In this document: piece after piece, positions 46,431 through 56,086 of the stretch
Layout of the letters: each line of letters opens with the position of its first letter
Numbering within the stretch: the first letter of the stretch is position 1
NCBI RefSeq assembly: GCF_000472705.1
Contig: NZ_AXAE01000011.1
Span: 354,083-418,082, forward strand
Direction: 5' to 3'
Origin: Mesorhizobium erdmanii USDA 3471
GTDB taxonomy: Bacteria; Pseudomonadota; Alphaproteobacteria; Rhizobiales; Rhizobiaceae
DNA length: 64,000 nt
Notes under the pieces: generated by a model
Told to the model about the DNA's origin: nothing
The model's input: the letters and a program-made list of their open reading frames with translations, nothing else
Database searches by the model: none
Translations under genes and position numbers: made by a program

Positions 46431-46478
46431 AAGAAATTCCTCCCGAGATTGTAGGGGAGTAGGTGAGTAAAGCAGTAC

Positions 46479-46514
46479 GGCAGTGGGGAAAAATGGCTCT
46501 CTTTCCCTACTGCC
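46479..46514 (-). repeat. Hairpin and tandem repeat between coxS and coxL
   Basis: GGCAGTGGGGAAA and TTTCCCTACTGCC form a stem with one mismatch and a 10-base loop. It is followed by three further CTACTGCC-like units up to 46538. It lies in the 112-base gap between coxS and coxL, the only long gap in the operon. Confidence 0.65.
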
Positions 46515-46542
46515 CTACTGCCTTACTGCCCTACCGCCTCGT

Positions 46543-47043
<501 letters not shown>

Positions 47044-47350
47044 GGTCCCTCCCTGGGTATCAACCTTGGTCATCACCTGCCGACGCGCCGCTGGCACTTC
47101 GGCCATGCGTTATTCGTACACCGCACAACGCGCAAAAAACAGCGCGACGGAAAAGGCCGATCATTGTACTTTCGGTCATGGCCCGGGCCGGAGGTGCATT
47201 CCCCCTCGCCCCATTGCCAAAACGCCGATTGGAAGCAACAATATCCTTCGACGCCCGCGCGCAAGAAGCTTGAAAAAAACAACGCGCATAAAGACAGCGT
47301 CGGAGGAAATGCGGGAGAACGCCGCTGACCAGTTCACGGACGCGCTACGC
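47044..47350. other. Divergent promoter region of coxSLM and the FIST gene
   Basis: This stretch of about 300 bases has no convincing gene. A GGAGG ribosome site with ATG at 47309 opens a short frame (MRENAADQFTDALR...) that runs to 47379 in a different frame from the FIST gene (see findings). Long A runs near 47270 may be promoter DNA, but no clear -35/-10 pair was found. Confidence 0.5.
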
Positions 47351-47357
47351 ATGCGGC

Positions 47358-48494
47358 TTGTCGGCGCTGACCACGGATGAGCCCGATCCGGATATTTTCG
47401 CGCGCGCGGTGGCCTCGGAGGCTGCCGCGATCGACGCCGGCTTTGCCTTGCTGTTCTTTTCCCAGCGCCTCGTCGAGGCCGGCGCCCTGTCGCGGGCGCT
47501 CTCGGCCCACGCGCCGGGGCTCCACCATGCCGGCTGCTCCACCGCGGGCGAGATTACGCCGCAAGGGCTCGAGGAAGGCCATATGCTGGCCATGCTGCTG
47601 CCCTCGGCGTCGTTCACCGCCGTCAGCGCCATGGTCGACAATCTGTCCTCGTCGGGCATGGACAGGATCACCGGCGAGGTCGAGGCCTTGCGGCGCACAC
47701 TGCGCGGCCGGCGCGGCGGCGAGCAGACCAGCAACACCTTCGCGCTCTGCTTCATCGACGGGCTGTCCTATGCCGAGGAAGCGGTCAGCTCCGCCATTCA
47801 CTGGGGTCTTGACGACATACCCTTGCTCGGCGGCTCGGCCGGCGACGATCTGAAATTCGAGACGACGCGCCTGATCTCGAATGGCAGGGTCACCTCGGAC
47901 AGCGCCATCATCGTGCTGATATCGACGGAAATTCCGTTCCATGTCTTCAAGACCGACAATTTCGTTCCGACCGACGAAAAGCTGGTGGTGACGGCGTCCG
48001 ATGCCGATCACCGCATCGTGCGCGAGTTCAACGCCACCAACGCGGCCGAGGAATATGCCGCCTCCGTCGGCATCGTCCCGCAGACCCTGACGCCGCTGAG
48101 CTTCGCCTCGCATCCGGTGGTCGTGAAGGTGGGCGGTGAATATTACTGCCGCTCGATCCAGAGGATGCACGCCGATGGCTCACTGTCGTTCTTCTGCGCC
48201 ATCGACGACGGTGTCGTGCTGTCGATCGCCCAGCCCAAGGACATGGTGGAATCGACGCGCGCCGCCCTGCGCGAGGTCGAGGAGAGGCTGGGCGGCATTG
48301 ACCTGATCCTCGGCTTCGACTGCGTGCTGCGCCGGCTTGATGCGCGCAACCGGCAGGTCTTCCGCGACATTTCGGAACTCTACCGGGTCAACAACGTCGT
48401 CGGTTTCGGCACTTATGGCGAGCAGTACCGGTCGATGCATTTGAACCAGACCTTCACCGGCATCGCCTTCGGCGAACGGCAGGCGGCGGAATAA
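47358..48494 (+). CDS. FIST-domain sensor protein (NosP-like)
   Basis: This protein of about 378 residues has the FIST N domain (GCSTAGEITPQGL, then LCFIDGLSYAEEAV and LLGGSAGDDLKF) and FIST C domain (FCAIDDGVVLSIAQ, LILGFDCVLRRL, GFGTYGEQY). FIST proteins bind small ligands; NosP-type members bind haem and NO and control a neighbouring histidine kinase. Here a hybrid kinase starts one base after its stop, so the same role is inferred. The start is doubtful: TTG at 47358 is used for lack of a better codon; the strong GGAGG-ATG at 47309 is in another frame. Confidence 0.8.
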   Translation: MSALTTDEPDPDIFARAVASEAAAIDAGFALLFFSQRLVEAGALSRALSAHAPGLHHAGCSTAGEITPQGLEEGHMLAMLLPSASFTAVSAMVDNLSSSGMDRITGEVEALRRTLRGRRGGEQTSNTFALCFIDGLSYAEEAVSSAIHWGLDDIPLLGGSAGDDLKFETTRLISNGRVTSDSAIIVLISTEIPFHVFKTDNFVPTDEKLVVTASDADHRIVREFNATNAAEEYAASVGIVPQTLTPLSFASHPVVVKVGGEYYCRSIQRMHADGSLSFFCAIDDGVVLSIAQPKDMVESTRAALREVEERLGGIDLILGFDCVLRRLDARNRQVFRDISELYRVNNVVGFGTYGEQYRSMHLNQTFTGIAFGERQAAE

Positions 48495-48495
48495 G

Positions 48496-49836
48496 ATGCC
48501 GCTCAAGGACATAAACGACCTCGAAAAGCTGAAGAGGATCAACGCCGCTTTGGTCAGCCGCGTCGAGCGGTCCATGGACCAGCAGGGCAATGCATTCTCG
48601 CTGTTCCAGACCGCGATCTCGCTTGAAAACCGCGTGCGCACGCGCACCGAGGAGCTGCATTCGACGCTGCGTCGACTGGAACAGTCCAACATCGACCTCA
48701 GCGCGGCCAAGGAAAATGCCGAGCTGGCGAACCTTTCCAAGACAAGGTTCCTCGCCGCCGCCAGCCATGACGTGCTGCAGCCGTTGAACGCGGCCCACCT
48801 CTCCGTCTCGGCACTGGCCGAGGTGCAGACCAGCGACGAAGGCAGGAAGCTGGTGCGGCAGGTCGAGCGTTCGCTGGAAACGATGGAGGACCTGCTGCGC
48901 ACCTTGCTCGACATCTCCAAGCTCGATGCCGGCGTGGTGCAGCCTGACATCGGCGATGTCAGCCTGGAGGCGCTGTTCTCGTCGCTGCGCTCGGATTTCC
49001 AGCCCGTGGCGGAAATGAAAGGATTGTCGCTGAAATTCCGACCGGTCAATGCCGTGGTCCGCTCCGACCGGACGCTGCTGCGCCGCATTTTGCAGAACAT
49101 CCTCTCCAACGCGCTGGGCTATACCCGCTCGGGTGGCGTTCTTGTCGGCACAAGGCATCGCGGCGACACCATCCGCATCGATGTCGCCGACACGGGCTGC
49201 GGCATTCCCGACGACCAGCGCGAGGCGGTGTTCGAGGAGTTCCATCGCGGCACCTTGCCTGCCAATGCCGAACTCGATGGCGGCGGTCTTGGCCTCGGCC
49301 TTGCCATTGTCCGCCGCATGGCCGGCGCGCTCGGACATCCCGTGACCTTCTCGTCGAAGGTCGGGCGCGGCACGATCTTCCACATCGACGTCCCGGTCGG
49401 CATAGGTGCCCCCGCCGACGCCATCGCCAGCGCCACCAGCCTGGAGCGGTCGCGCGGCTACGGCCTGTTCGGCACCAGGGTGCTGCTGGTCGAGAACGAC
49501 ATCGAAGTGCTGGAGGCGATGACCTTCCTGCTCGAGCGCTGGCAGTGCCTGGTGCGGTCCGCAACCTCGACCGCCGATGCGCTGGGCCTGCTCGGCGACA
49601 CCGACTGGGTGCCCGACATAGTCATTGCCGACCAGCATCTCGACGGCGGCGACCTCGGCACCGCCACCATATCGGAGGTCCGCGACTATCTCGGCCGCGC
49701 CGTGCCTGCGCTGATCGTCACCGCCGACAGTTCCGAAGCTGTCGCCAAGGCAGCCCGCGCTGGCGGCATCGAACTTATGCGCAAACCGCTGAAGCCGGCG
49801 CAGCTCAGAGCGCTGTTGGCGCACTTGCTGGCTTGA
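48496..49836 (+). CDS. Hybrid histidine kinase paired with FIST protein
   Basis: This 446-residue soluble kinase has an N-terminal coiled coil (about 40-85), HisKA with His91 in SHDVLQPLNAAH, HATPase motifs NILSNALGYT (201-210), VADTGCGIP (230-238) and DGGGLGLGLA (261-270), and a C-terminal receiver with phosphoacceptor Asp379 (IADQHLDGG). It has no membrane helices or PAS domain, so input must come from a partner. The layout resembles the kinases controlled by NosP in other bacteria. Confidence 0.9.
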   Translation: MPLKDINDLEKLKRINAALVSRVERSMDQQGNAFSLFQTAISLENRVRTRTEELHSTLRRLEQSNIDLSAAKENAELANLSKTRFLAAASHDVLQPLNAAHLSVSALAEVQTSDEGRKLVRQVERSLETMEDLLRTLLDISKLDAGVVQPDIGDVSLEALFSSLRSDFQPVAEMKGLSLKFRPVNAVVRSDRTLLRRILQNILSNALGYTRSGGVLVGTRHRGDTIRIDVADTGCGIPDDQREAVFEEFHRGTLPANAELDGGGLGLGLAIVRRMAGALGHPVTFSSKVGRGTIFHIDVPVGIGAPADAIASATSLERSRGYGLFGTRVLLVENDIEVLEAMTFLLERWQCLVRSATSTADALGLLGDTDWVPDIVIADQHLDGGDLGTATISEVRDYLGRAVPALIVTADSSEAVAKAARAGGIELMRKPLKPAQLRALLAHLLA

Positions 49837-49872
49837 GCTCCATGGCCCCCTCATGATGAGAAGGCCAAGAGA

Positions 49873-50556
49873 TCAAAACCCTGCCTGATCGCGAAACAGC
49901 TCCGCATTGTCGAGCTTCGACACCTCGATCACCGCCTGCGTGCGGCTATACACGTTGAGCTTGCGCAATATCTCCGAGACATGTGCCTTCACCGTCGTCT
50001 CGCCGACCTGCAACTCGTAGGCGATCTGCTTGTTGAGCAGGCCTTGGCGAAGCATCTGCAATACGCGCAGCTGCTGCGGCGTCAGCTTGGACAGGCGTTG
50101 GACCATGTCGGCGCGGTCGATGCTGTCGGCGTCCGCCGGCTGGCCTTCATAAGTTTCCGGCACATAGATAGCGCCGTCCATCACCGAGCGGATGGCGGCG
50201 GCCAGATCGCTCTTGCGCACCGATTTCGGGATGAAGCCGGCGGCGCCGTAGGACAGCGCCTCGGAAATGATCCTCGGCTCCTCATGGCCAGAGACGATCA
50301 CCACCGGCAGGCGCGGATAACGGGTCCTCAGTTGCAGCAGCCCGTCGAAGCCGTGCACGTCGGGCATCGACAGGTCGAGCAGCGCAAGGTCGAACGGCTT
50401 GGCGTCGGCCAGCAGATCGAGTGCCTCGGCGATCGAGCGCGCCTCGACCGTATCGACTTCGGGATAGGCCATCTGCACGGCGCTGTGCAGCGCCTCGCGA
50501 AACAGCGGATGATCGTCGATGATCAGGAACCGGGCGCTATCGTTGGCTGCTGTCAT
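49873..50556 (-). CDS. LuxR/NarL-type response regulator
   Basis: This 227-residue protein has a receiver with Asp61 (LLDLSMPD), conserved Lys in IPKSVRKSD, and a LuxR helix-turn-helix (LTPQQLRVLQMLRQGLLNKQIA then YELQVGETTVKAHVSEIL). It converges with the FIST-linked hybrid kinase, its likely phosphodonor by position. The genes may control the adjacent cox operon, but this is inference only. Confidence 0.9.
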   Translation of the reverse strand: MTAANDSARFLIIDDHPLFREALHSAVQMAYPEVDTVEARSIAEALDLLADAKPFDLALLDLSMPDVHGFDGLLQLRTRYPRLPVVIVSGHEEPRIISEALSYGAAGFIPKSVRKSDLAAAIRSVMDGAIYVPETYEGQPADADSIDRADMVQRLSKLTPQQLRVLQMLRQGLLNKQIAYELQVGETTVKAHVSEILRKLNVYSRTQAVIEVSKLDNAELFRDQAGF

Positions 50557-50785
50557 GTGGCTCGTCCCGGTTTACCGGCCACACCATAGTCCCGCGACCA
50601 TGGCCGGATTATTGGCAAATAGTCTATCGCCAGTCGATAGGATGCAGCACTGCAAAAGCAATGCGAACCCTGAATTTCTTATACAGCGCCGGCAAGGCCG
50701 TGCTTTATGACAAGCGATGCCTTGCCCGCCCCCCGAAATCGGTCGAAGGTGCCGCCATCATCCCGATATCCAGTGCAGAGACGCC

Positions 50786-51478
50786 ATGACCGCCTTCGTC
50801 CTTCCCGTGCCGCCAACGCCTTCCGTCGCCATTAGCGGGTCGGCCGAGCGTTTTGCCGTGCGGCGCATTTTCTGCGTCGGCCGCAACTATGCGGCGCACG
50901 CGCGCGAGTTCGGCAACGATGAACGCGATCCCCCCTTCTTCTTCACCAAGCCGGCCGATGCCGTCGTTGATTCCGGCACGGAGATCCCCTACCCGCCGCT
51001 GACCGAAAACCTGCATTTCGAGATCGAACTCGTGGTCGCGATCGGGACGGCCGGCGTTCGCGTTGCCCGCGACAAGGCGCTGGATCATGTCTGGGGCTAT
51101 GGCGTCGGCATCGACCTGACCCGCCGCGACCTGCAGGATGCAGCCAAGAAGGCGGCGCGACCGTGGGACTGGTCGAAGGCGTTCGACCGTTCCGCGCCTT
51201 GCGGTCCGCTTGTTCCGGCGCAGAAATCCGGACACCCGACGAAGGGGCGCATCTGGCTCGCCGTCGACGGCAAGGTCCGGCAGGACGCCGATCTCGCCGA
51301 ACTGATCTGGCCAATTGCCGATATCGTCTCGATCTGCAGCGAGGGCGTCGAATTGCAGGCCGGCGACCTGATCTTCACCGGCACACCGGCCGGCGTTGGC
51401 GCGGTCAGGCCGGGCGAAACGATATCAGGCGGCGTCGACGGCATCGGCACGATCGAAGTGACCATCGGCCAGCCGTAG
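50786..51478 (+). CDS. Fumarylacetoacetate hydrolase-family protein (fumarylpyruvate hydrolase type)
   Basis: This 230-residue protein has the FAH fold signature with VRRIFCVGRNYAAHAREFGN, FHFEIELVVAIG-type ENLHFEIELVVAI metal-binding Glu residues and GYGVGIDLTRRDLQ. It hydrolyses a C-C bond in ring-cleavage acids; the similarity is closest to the fumarylpyruvate hydrolase of gentisate degradation. A maleylpyruvate isomerase-type gene follows after 7 bases. Gentisate dioxygenase is not in the window. Confidence 0.86.
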   Translation: MTAFVLPVPPTPSVAISGSAERFAVRRIFCVGRNYAAHAREFGNDERDPPFFFTKPADAVVDSGTEIPYPPLTENLHFEIELVVAIGTAGVRVARDKALDHVWGYGVGIDLTRRDLQDAAKKAARPWDWSKAFDRSAPCGPLVPAQKSGHPTKGRIWLAVDGKVRQDADLAELIWPIADIVSICSEGVELQAGDLIFTGTPAGVGAVRPGETISGGVDGIGTIEVTIGQP

Positions 51479-51485
51479 TGACCGC

Positions 51486-52136
51486 ATGAGCGACATCGTC
51501 CTGCACAATTACTATCGCTCCTCCACCTCCTACAGGGCGCGGATCGCGCTGGAGATGAAAGGACTGAGCTACACCTATGTGCCGCATCATTTGCGCCATG
51601 GCGAGCACCTGGAACCGGCCTTTCTCGCGGTCAATCCGCAAGGACTGGTGCCGGCATTGGTGCTCGACGACGGCACGGTTTTGACGCAGTCGCTGGCGAT
51701 CATCGAATACCTCGATGAGACTCAGCCCGCGCCGCCCCTCCTGCCGAAGGACGCACTTGGCCGGGCGCGTGTGAGGATGCTGGCGCAGATGATCGCCTGC
51801 GACATCCACCCGGTGAACAATCTGCGCGTGCTGACCTCGCTGCGCACCTTGTTCGGCGCCGGCGACCAGGACATCAAAAACTGGTTCCGCCACTGGGTGA
51901 ACCAAGGTTTTCAGCCGTTGGAGAAGATTCTGGCGTCCTCGCCTCAGACCGGAACATTCTGCCATGGCGAGGCACCGGGCCTCGCCGACATCTGCCTGGC
52001 GGCGCAGATCGCCAGCAACGCCCGCTTCGGCGTCGACCTGGCGCCCTACCCGACGATCACCCGCATCAACGCCGCCTGCATGGCGCTGCCAGCCTTCCAG
52101 AAGGCCGCGCCGCAGAACCAGATCGACGCGGAGTAA
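51486..52136 (+). CDS. maiA: Maleylacetoacetate/maleylpyruvate isomerase (zeta-class GST)
   Basis: This 216-residue glutathione transferase has NYYRSSTSYRARIALEMKGL with the Ser-Ser-Tyr active-site start, NPQGLVPALVLDDG and TQSLAIIEYLDE, and the C-terminal CDIHPVNNLRVL. It isomerises the cis ring-cleavage product to fumarylpyruvate or fumarylacetoacetate for the enzyme encoded upstream. The exact substrate (gentisate or homogentisate route) cannot be told. Confidence 0.9.
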   Translation: MSDIVLHNYYRSSTSYRARIALEMKGLSYTYVPHHLRHGEHLEPAFLAVNPQGLVPALVLDDGTVLTQSLAIIEYLDETQPAPPLLPKDALGRARVRMLAQMIACDIHPVNNLRVLTSLRTLFGAGDQDIKNWFRHWVNQGFQPLEKILASSPQTGTFCHGEAPGLADICLAAQIASNARFGVDLAPYPTITRINAACMALPAFQKAAPQNQIDAE

Positions 52137-52141
52137 GGCAC

Positions 52142-53386
52142 CTACTGACCCAAGCGCAGCGTCAACGCCCAGACCAGCAACGCCAGTATGCCAATACCGG
52201 CGCCCAGCATACAGACGCCGCTCCAGCCGAAAACGCCATAGGCCATGGTCGAGGCGATCGAGCCGAGCGCGCTGCCGAGCGAATAGAAGATCATATAGCC
52301 GCCGACCAGGCGGCTACGCGCGTCCGGACGGCGGGCGAAAATCAGGCTCTGGTTGGTGACATGAATGGCCTGGATCGCCAGATCCAGCATGACGATGCCG
52401 GCGACGAGCAGCCATAGCGAGGAGCCCATGAAGGCGATCGGCAGCCAGGCCGCGATCATCAGAAGCAGGGCGAGGCCGGTGACCAATTGGCCGCGCCCGC
52501 GGTCGACGAGACCGCCCGTCCAGCGCGCGCCCAGCGCGCCGGCGACACCGGCAAGGCCGAACAGCCCGATTTCGGTATGCGAAAGCGAAAATGGCGCCGC
52601 GCTCAGCGGCAGCACCATCGGCGCCCACAGCACATTGAAGGTGGCGAAGATCAGCATGGCGAGCACGGCGCGTACGCGCAGCAACGGCTCCTGCACGAAC
52701 AGCAGCAACACTGAGCCGAGCAGGCGCGGATAGAATGTGCGCGGCCGCTCCGCCTCGTGGCGCGGCAGCATGAAATAGAGAACCACCGACATGGCGAGCG
52801 TCAGCGCCGCCGAGACGAGATAGACCCAGCGCCAGCCGGCGAAATCGGCGACGACGCCGGCGACGAAGCGGGCAAGCAGAATGCCTGTTATGACGCCGCT
52901 GGTGACGGTGCCAACCGCCCGCCCGCGTTGCGACGGCACGGCAAGATCGGCGGCGTAAGCCACCAGCACCTGCACCACCGCGGCGAGCAGACCGACGATG
53001 GCGAGACTGGCCAGCAGCATCGCGGCGTTCGGCGCGATCCCGACCGCGATCAGCGCCACGGTGGAGAGGACCGCCTGCCCGGCGATCAGCTTGCGCCGGT
53101 CGAACAGATCGCCGAGCGGTACGATGAAGAACAGGCCCAGCGCGTAACCGATCTGCGTGACCGTCACCACGATGCCGACCGAGGCCGGTGCGATGGCGAA
53201 ATCATGCGCCATCGCGTCGAGCAGCGGATGGGCGAAATAGACATTGGCGACGCTCAGGCCACAGGCGATGGCGAAGACCAGCGTGGTCAGTCCCGACAGT
53301 CCAGGTGGTGACGGCGCTGTGGCCTGTGACGGCTCATTCGACCGCTCTGCCTCCGTTGCCGCGCTGTTGGTCACCCACATATTCAT
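52142..53386 (-). CDS. MFS transporter next to an HxlR regulator
   Basis: This 414-residue protein has 12 membrane helices and MFS motif A-like PLGDLFDRRKLI and a central loop with MLPRHEAERPRT. It is probably a drug or metabolite efflux pump of the DHA1 type. The start at 53386 follows GGAGG. Its gene is divergent from hxlR-type 53486-53947, and a 17-bp palindrome lies between them. Confidence 0.87.
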   Translation of the reverse strand: MNMWVTNSAATEAERSNEPSQATAPSPPGLSGLTTLVFAIACGLSVANVYFAHPLLDAMAHDFAIAPASVGIVVTVTQIGYALGLFFIVPLGDLFDRRKLIAGQAVLSTVALIAVGIAPNAAMLLASLAIVGLLAAVVQVLVAYAADLAVPSQRGRAVGTVTSGVITGILLARFVAGVVADFAGWRWVYLVSAALTLAMSVVLYFMLPRHEAERPRTFYPRLLGSVLLLFVQEPLLRVRAVLAMLIFATFNVLWAPMVLPLSAAPFSLSHTEIGLFGLAGVAGALGARWTGGLVDRGRGQLVTGLALLLMIAAWLPIAFMGSSLWLLVAGIVMLDLAIQAIHVTNQSLIFARRPDARSRLVGGYMIFYSLGSALGSIASTMAYGVFGWSGVCMLGAGIGILALLVWALTLRLGQ

Positions 53387-53402
53387 GTTCGCCTCCAAAA
53401 AT

Positions 53403-53419
53403 GGTTTCAAATTGAAACC
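53403..53419. promoter_or_regulatory. Palindromic operator GGTTTCAA-A-TTGAAACC
   Basis: Perfect 8-bp arms with one central base, 17 bases before the MFS start codon and 67 before the HxlR start. This fits a dimeric winged-helix repressor site controlling the transporter, probably also the regulator. Confidence 0.78.
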
Positions 53420-53485
53420 TCTTGCTGGATAGACAGAACAGTTTTATGTTGCAACCAGAATGATTGATCTGGACCAACGATTGCC

Positions 53486-53947
53486 ATGGTGAAACGGACG
53501 AGCCACCACGAAGCGGATTGCTTCATCGCGCGGCCGCTGGACGCGATCGGCGACTGGTGGTCGCTGCTCATCGTGCGCGACGCATTCGATGGCTTGCGAC
53601 GTTTCGGCGAGTTCCAGAAGAGCCTTGGCGTCGCCAAGAACATCCTGTCGGCTCGGCTGCGCAATCTGGTCGCGCATGGCATACTGGAAACGGTTCCCGC
53701 GCCCGACGGCAGCGCACACCATGAATATGTGCTGACGCAAAAGGGGCGCGGCCTGTTCTATGTCCTGGTTGCCTTGCGCCAGTGGGGCGAGACCTATTTC
53801 TCCGGGCCGGGCGAGCCTTACACCTTCATGGTCGACACTGAGAGCGGCCGGCCGATCAGGCGCCTGGAGGTGCATGCCGAGGACGGGCGGCTGCTCGTTC
53901 CCGGCGACACAAGGCTCGCCGATTTCCGCAACCGGGAAAACAGCTGA
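53486..53947 (+). CDS. HxlR-family transcriptional regulator
   Basis: This 153-residue protein has the HxlR winged helix: Cys12 (HHEADCFIARPL), then DAIGDWWSLLIVRDAF, RRFGEFQKSLGVAKNILSAR and the wing LVAHGILETVPAP...HHEYVLTQKGRGL. The conserved Cys12 could sense oxidants or electrophiles, as in related regulators. It is divergent from the MFS gene with a palindromic site between them. Confidence 0.9.
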   Translation: MVKRTSHHEADCFIARPLDAIGDWWSLLIVRDAFDGLRRFGEFQKSLGVAKNILSARLRNLVAHGILETVPAPDGSAHHEYVLTQKGRGLFYVLVALRQWGETYFSGPGEPYTFMVDTESGRPIRRLEVHAEDGRLLVPGDTRLADFRNRENS

Positions 53948-54055
53948 CCGCCCCGCTGGTTCGGCGGGCTGCCGTCTGGCGGAATCGATTTCCGCTTGAC
54001 CGGCCAGGGAATCGGCTATCGTTTCGCTACATTGGCGTAGAGGGTGGAGTAATCG

Positions 54056-55096
<1,041 letters not shown>

Positions 55097-55117
55097 GCGT
55101 GAGAGCGCGGCTCCTGC

Positions 55118-55981
55118 CTAGCGCGCAAACTTCTTCGCTCCGAACACGCAGGCCACCACGCCCAGCGTGACGACCACCATCATCGGGCTGACCTGTTCGT
55201 GCAGCAGCGTCGCGGCCAGCGCCAGGCCGAAGAACGGCTGCAGCAGTTGCAACTGACCGACGGCGGCAATCCCGCCTTGCGCCAGGCCGCGATACCAGAA
55301 GACGAAACCGATCAGCATCGAGAACAGCGAGACATAGGCAAGACCAACCCAGGCGTGGGCGCCGACCGCGGCAAACGACGGCGGCAGCGTCGCGACAGTC
55401 AGCACCAGCATGATCGGCAGCGACAGCGTCAGCGCCCAGCAGATCACCTGCCAGCCGCCCAGCCTGCGCGACAGCGCGGCGCCCTCGGCATAGCCCAGGC
55501 CGCAGACGACGATGGCACCCAGCATCAGGCCATCGCCGACCGGCGAAGCGGTCACGCCCTGCATCAGGGCAAAACCCGCCACGAGCGCGCTGCCGATGCA
55601 CGAAAACAGCCAGAACGCCGGTCTTGGCCGCTCGCCGCCGCGCAGCACGCCGAAGATCGCGGTTGCCAGCGGCAGCAGCCCGACGAAGATGATCGAGTGG
55701 GCTGACGTGACGTGCTTGAGCGCCAACGCGGTCAGCAGGGGAAAGCCGACCACCACGCCAAGCGCCACGATCACCAGCGACAAGAGATCGCCACGTTCCG
55801 GACGTTTCTGCCGGAACAGGAGCAGCACCACCAGGCCAAGCAGCCCGGCAATCGCGGCGCGTGCCGATGTCACGAAGGTCGGGTCGAAATCCATGACCGC
55901 CACGCGCGTCGCCGGCAGCGAGCCCGAGAAGATCAACACGCCGATGAATCCGTTCAGCCAGCCGCTCGCGGTCTTGTCCAT
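55118..55981 (-). CDS. EamA-family (DMT) transporter
   Basis: This 287-residue protein has ten predicted membrane helices in two EamA repeats, typical of drug/metabolite exporters. The start at MDKTASGW (55981) follows GGAG; an ATG four codons earlier is possible. It is divergent from a MocR-type regulator, which often controls such neighbours, and converges with the alcohol dehydrogenase gene. Confidence 0.88.
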   Translation of the reverse strand: MDKTASGWLNGFIGVLIFSGSLPATRVAVMDFDPTFVTSARAAIAGLLGLVVLLLFRQKRPERGDLLSLVIVALGVVVGFPLLTALALKHVTSAHSIIFVGLLPLATAIFGVLRGGERPRPAFWLFSCIGSALVAGFALMQGVTASPVGDGLMLGAIVVCGLGYAEGAALSRRLGGWQVICWALTLSLPIMLVLTVATLPPSFAAVGAHAWVGLAYVSLFSMLIGFVFWYRGLAQGGIAAVGQLQLLQPFFGLALAATLLHEQVSPMMVVVTLGVVACVFGAKKFAR

Positions 55982-56086
55982 CCCAGGCTCCATGTCTTTC
56001 GCCCTTTATCGGGCGGATGCCATGGCGCGACCAGAGACAATGGAGTACAATTCAACGAAACCGTAATGGGCGATTGAGCAGTACAG

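Noticed and set aside
44595..46454. A 619-codon open frame antisense to coxL
   Set aside because: Low-complexity His/Arg/Asp-rich translation, no ribosome site, coxL is intact.
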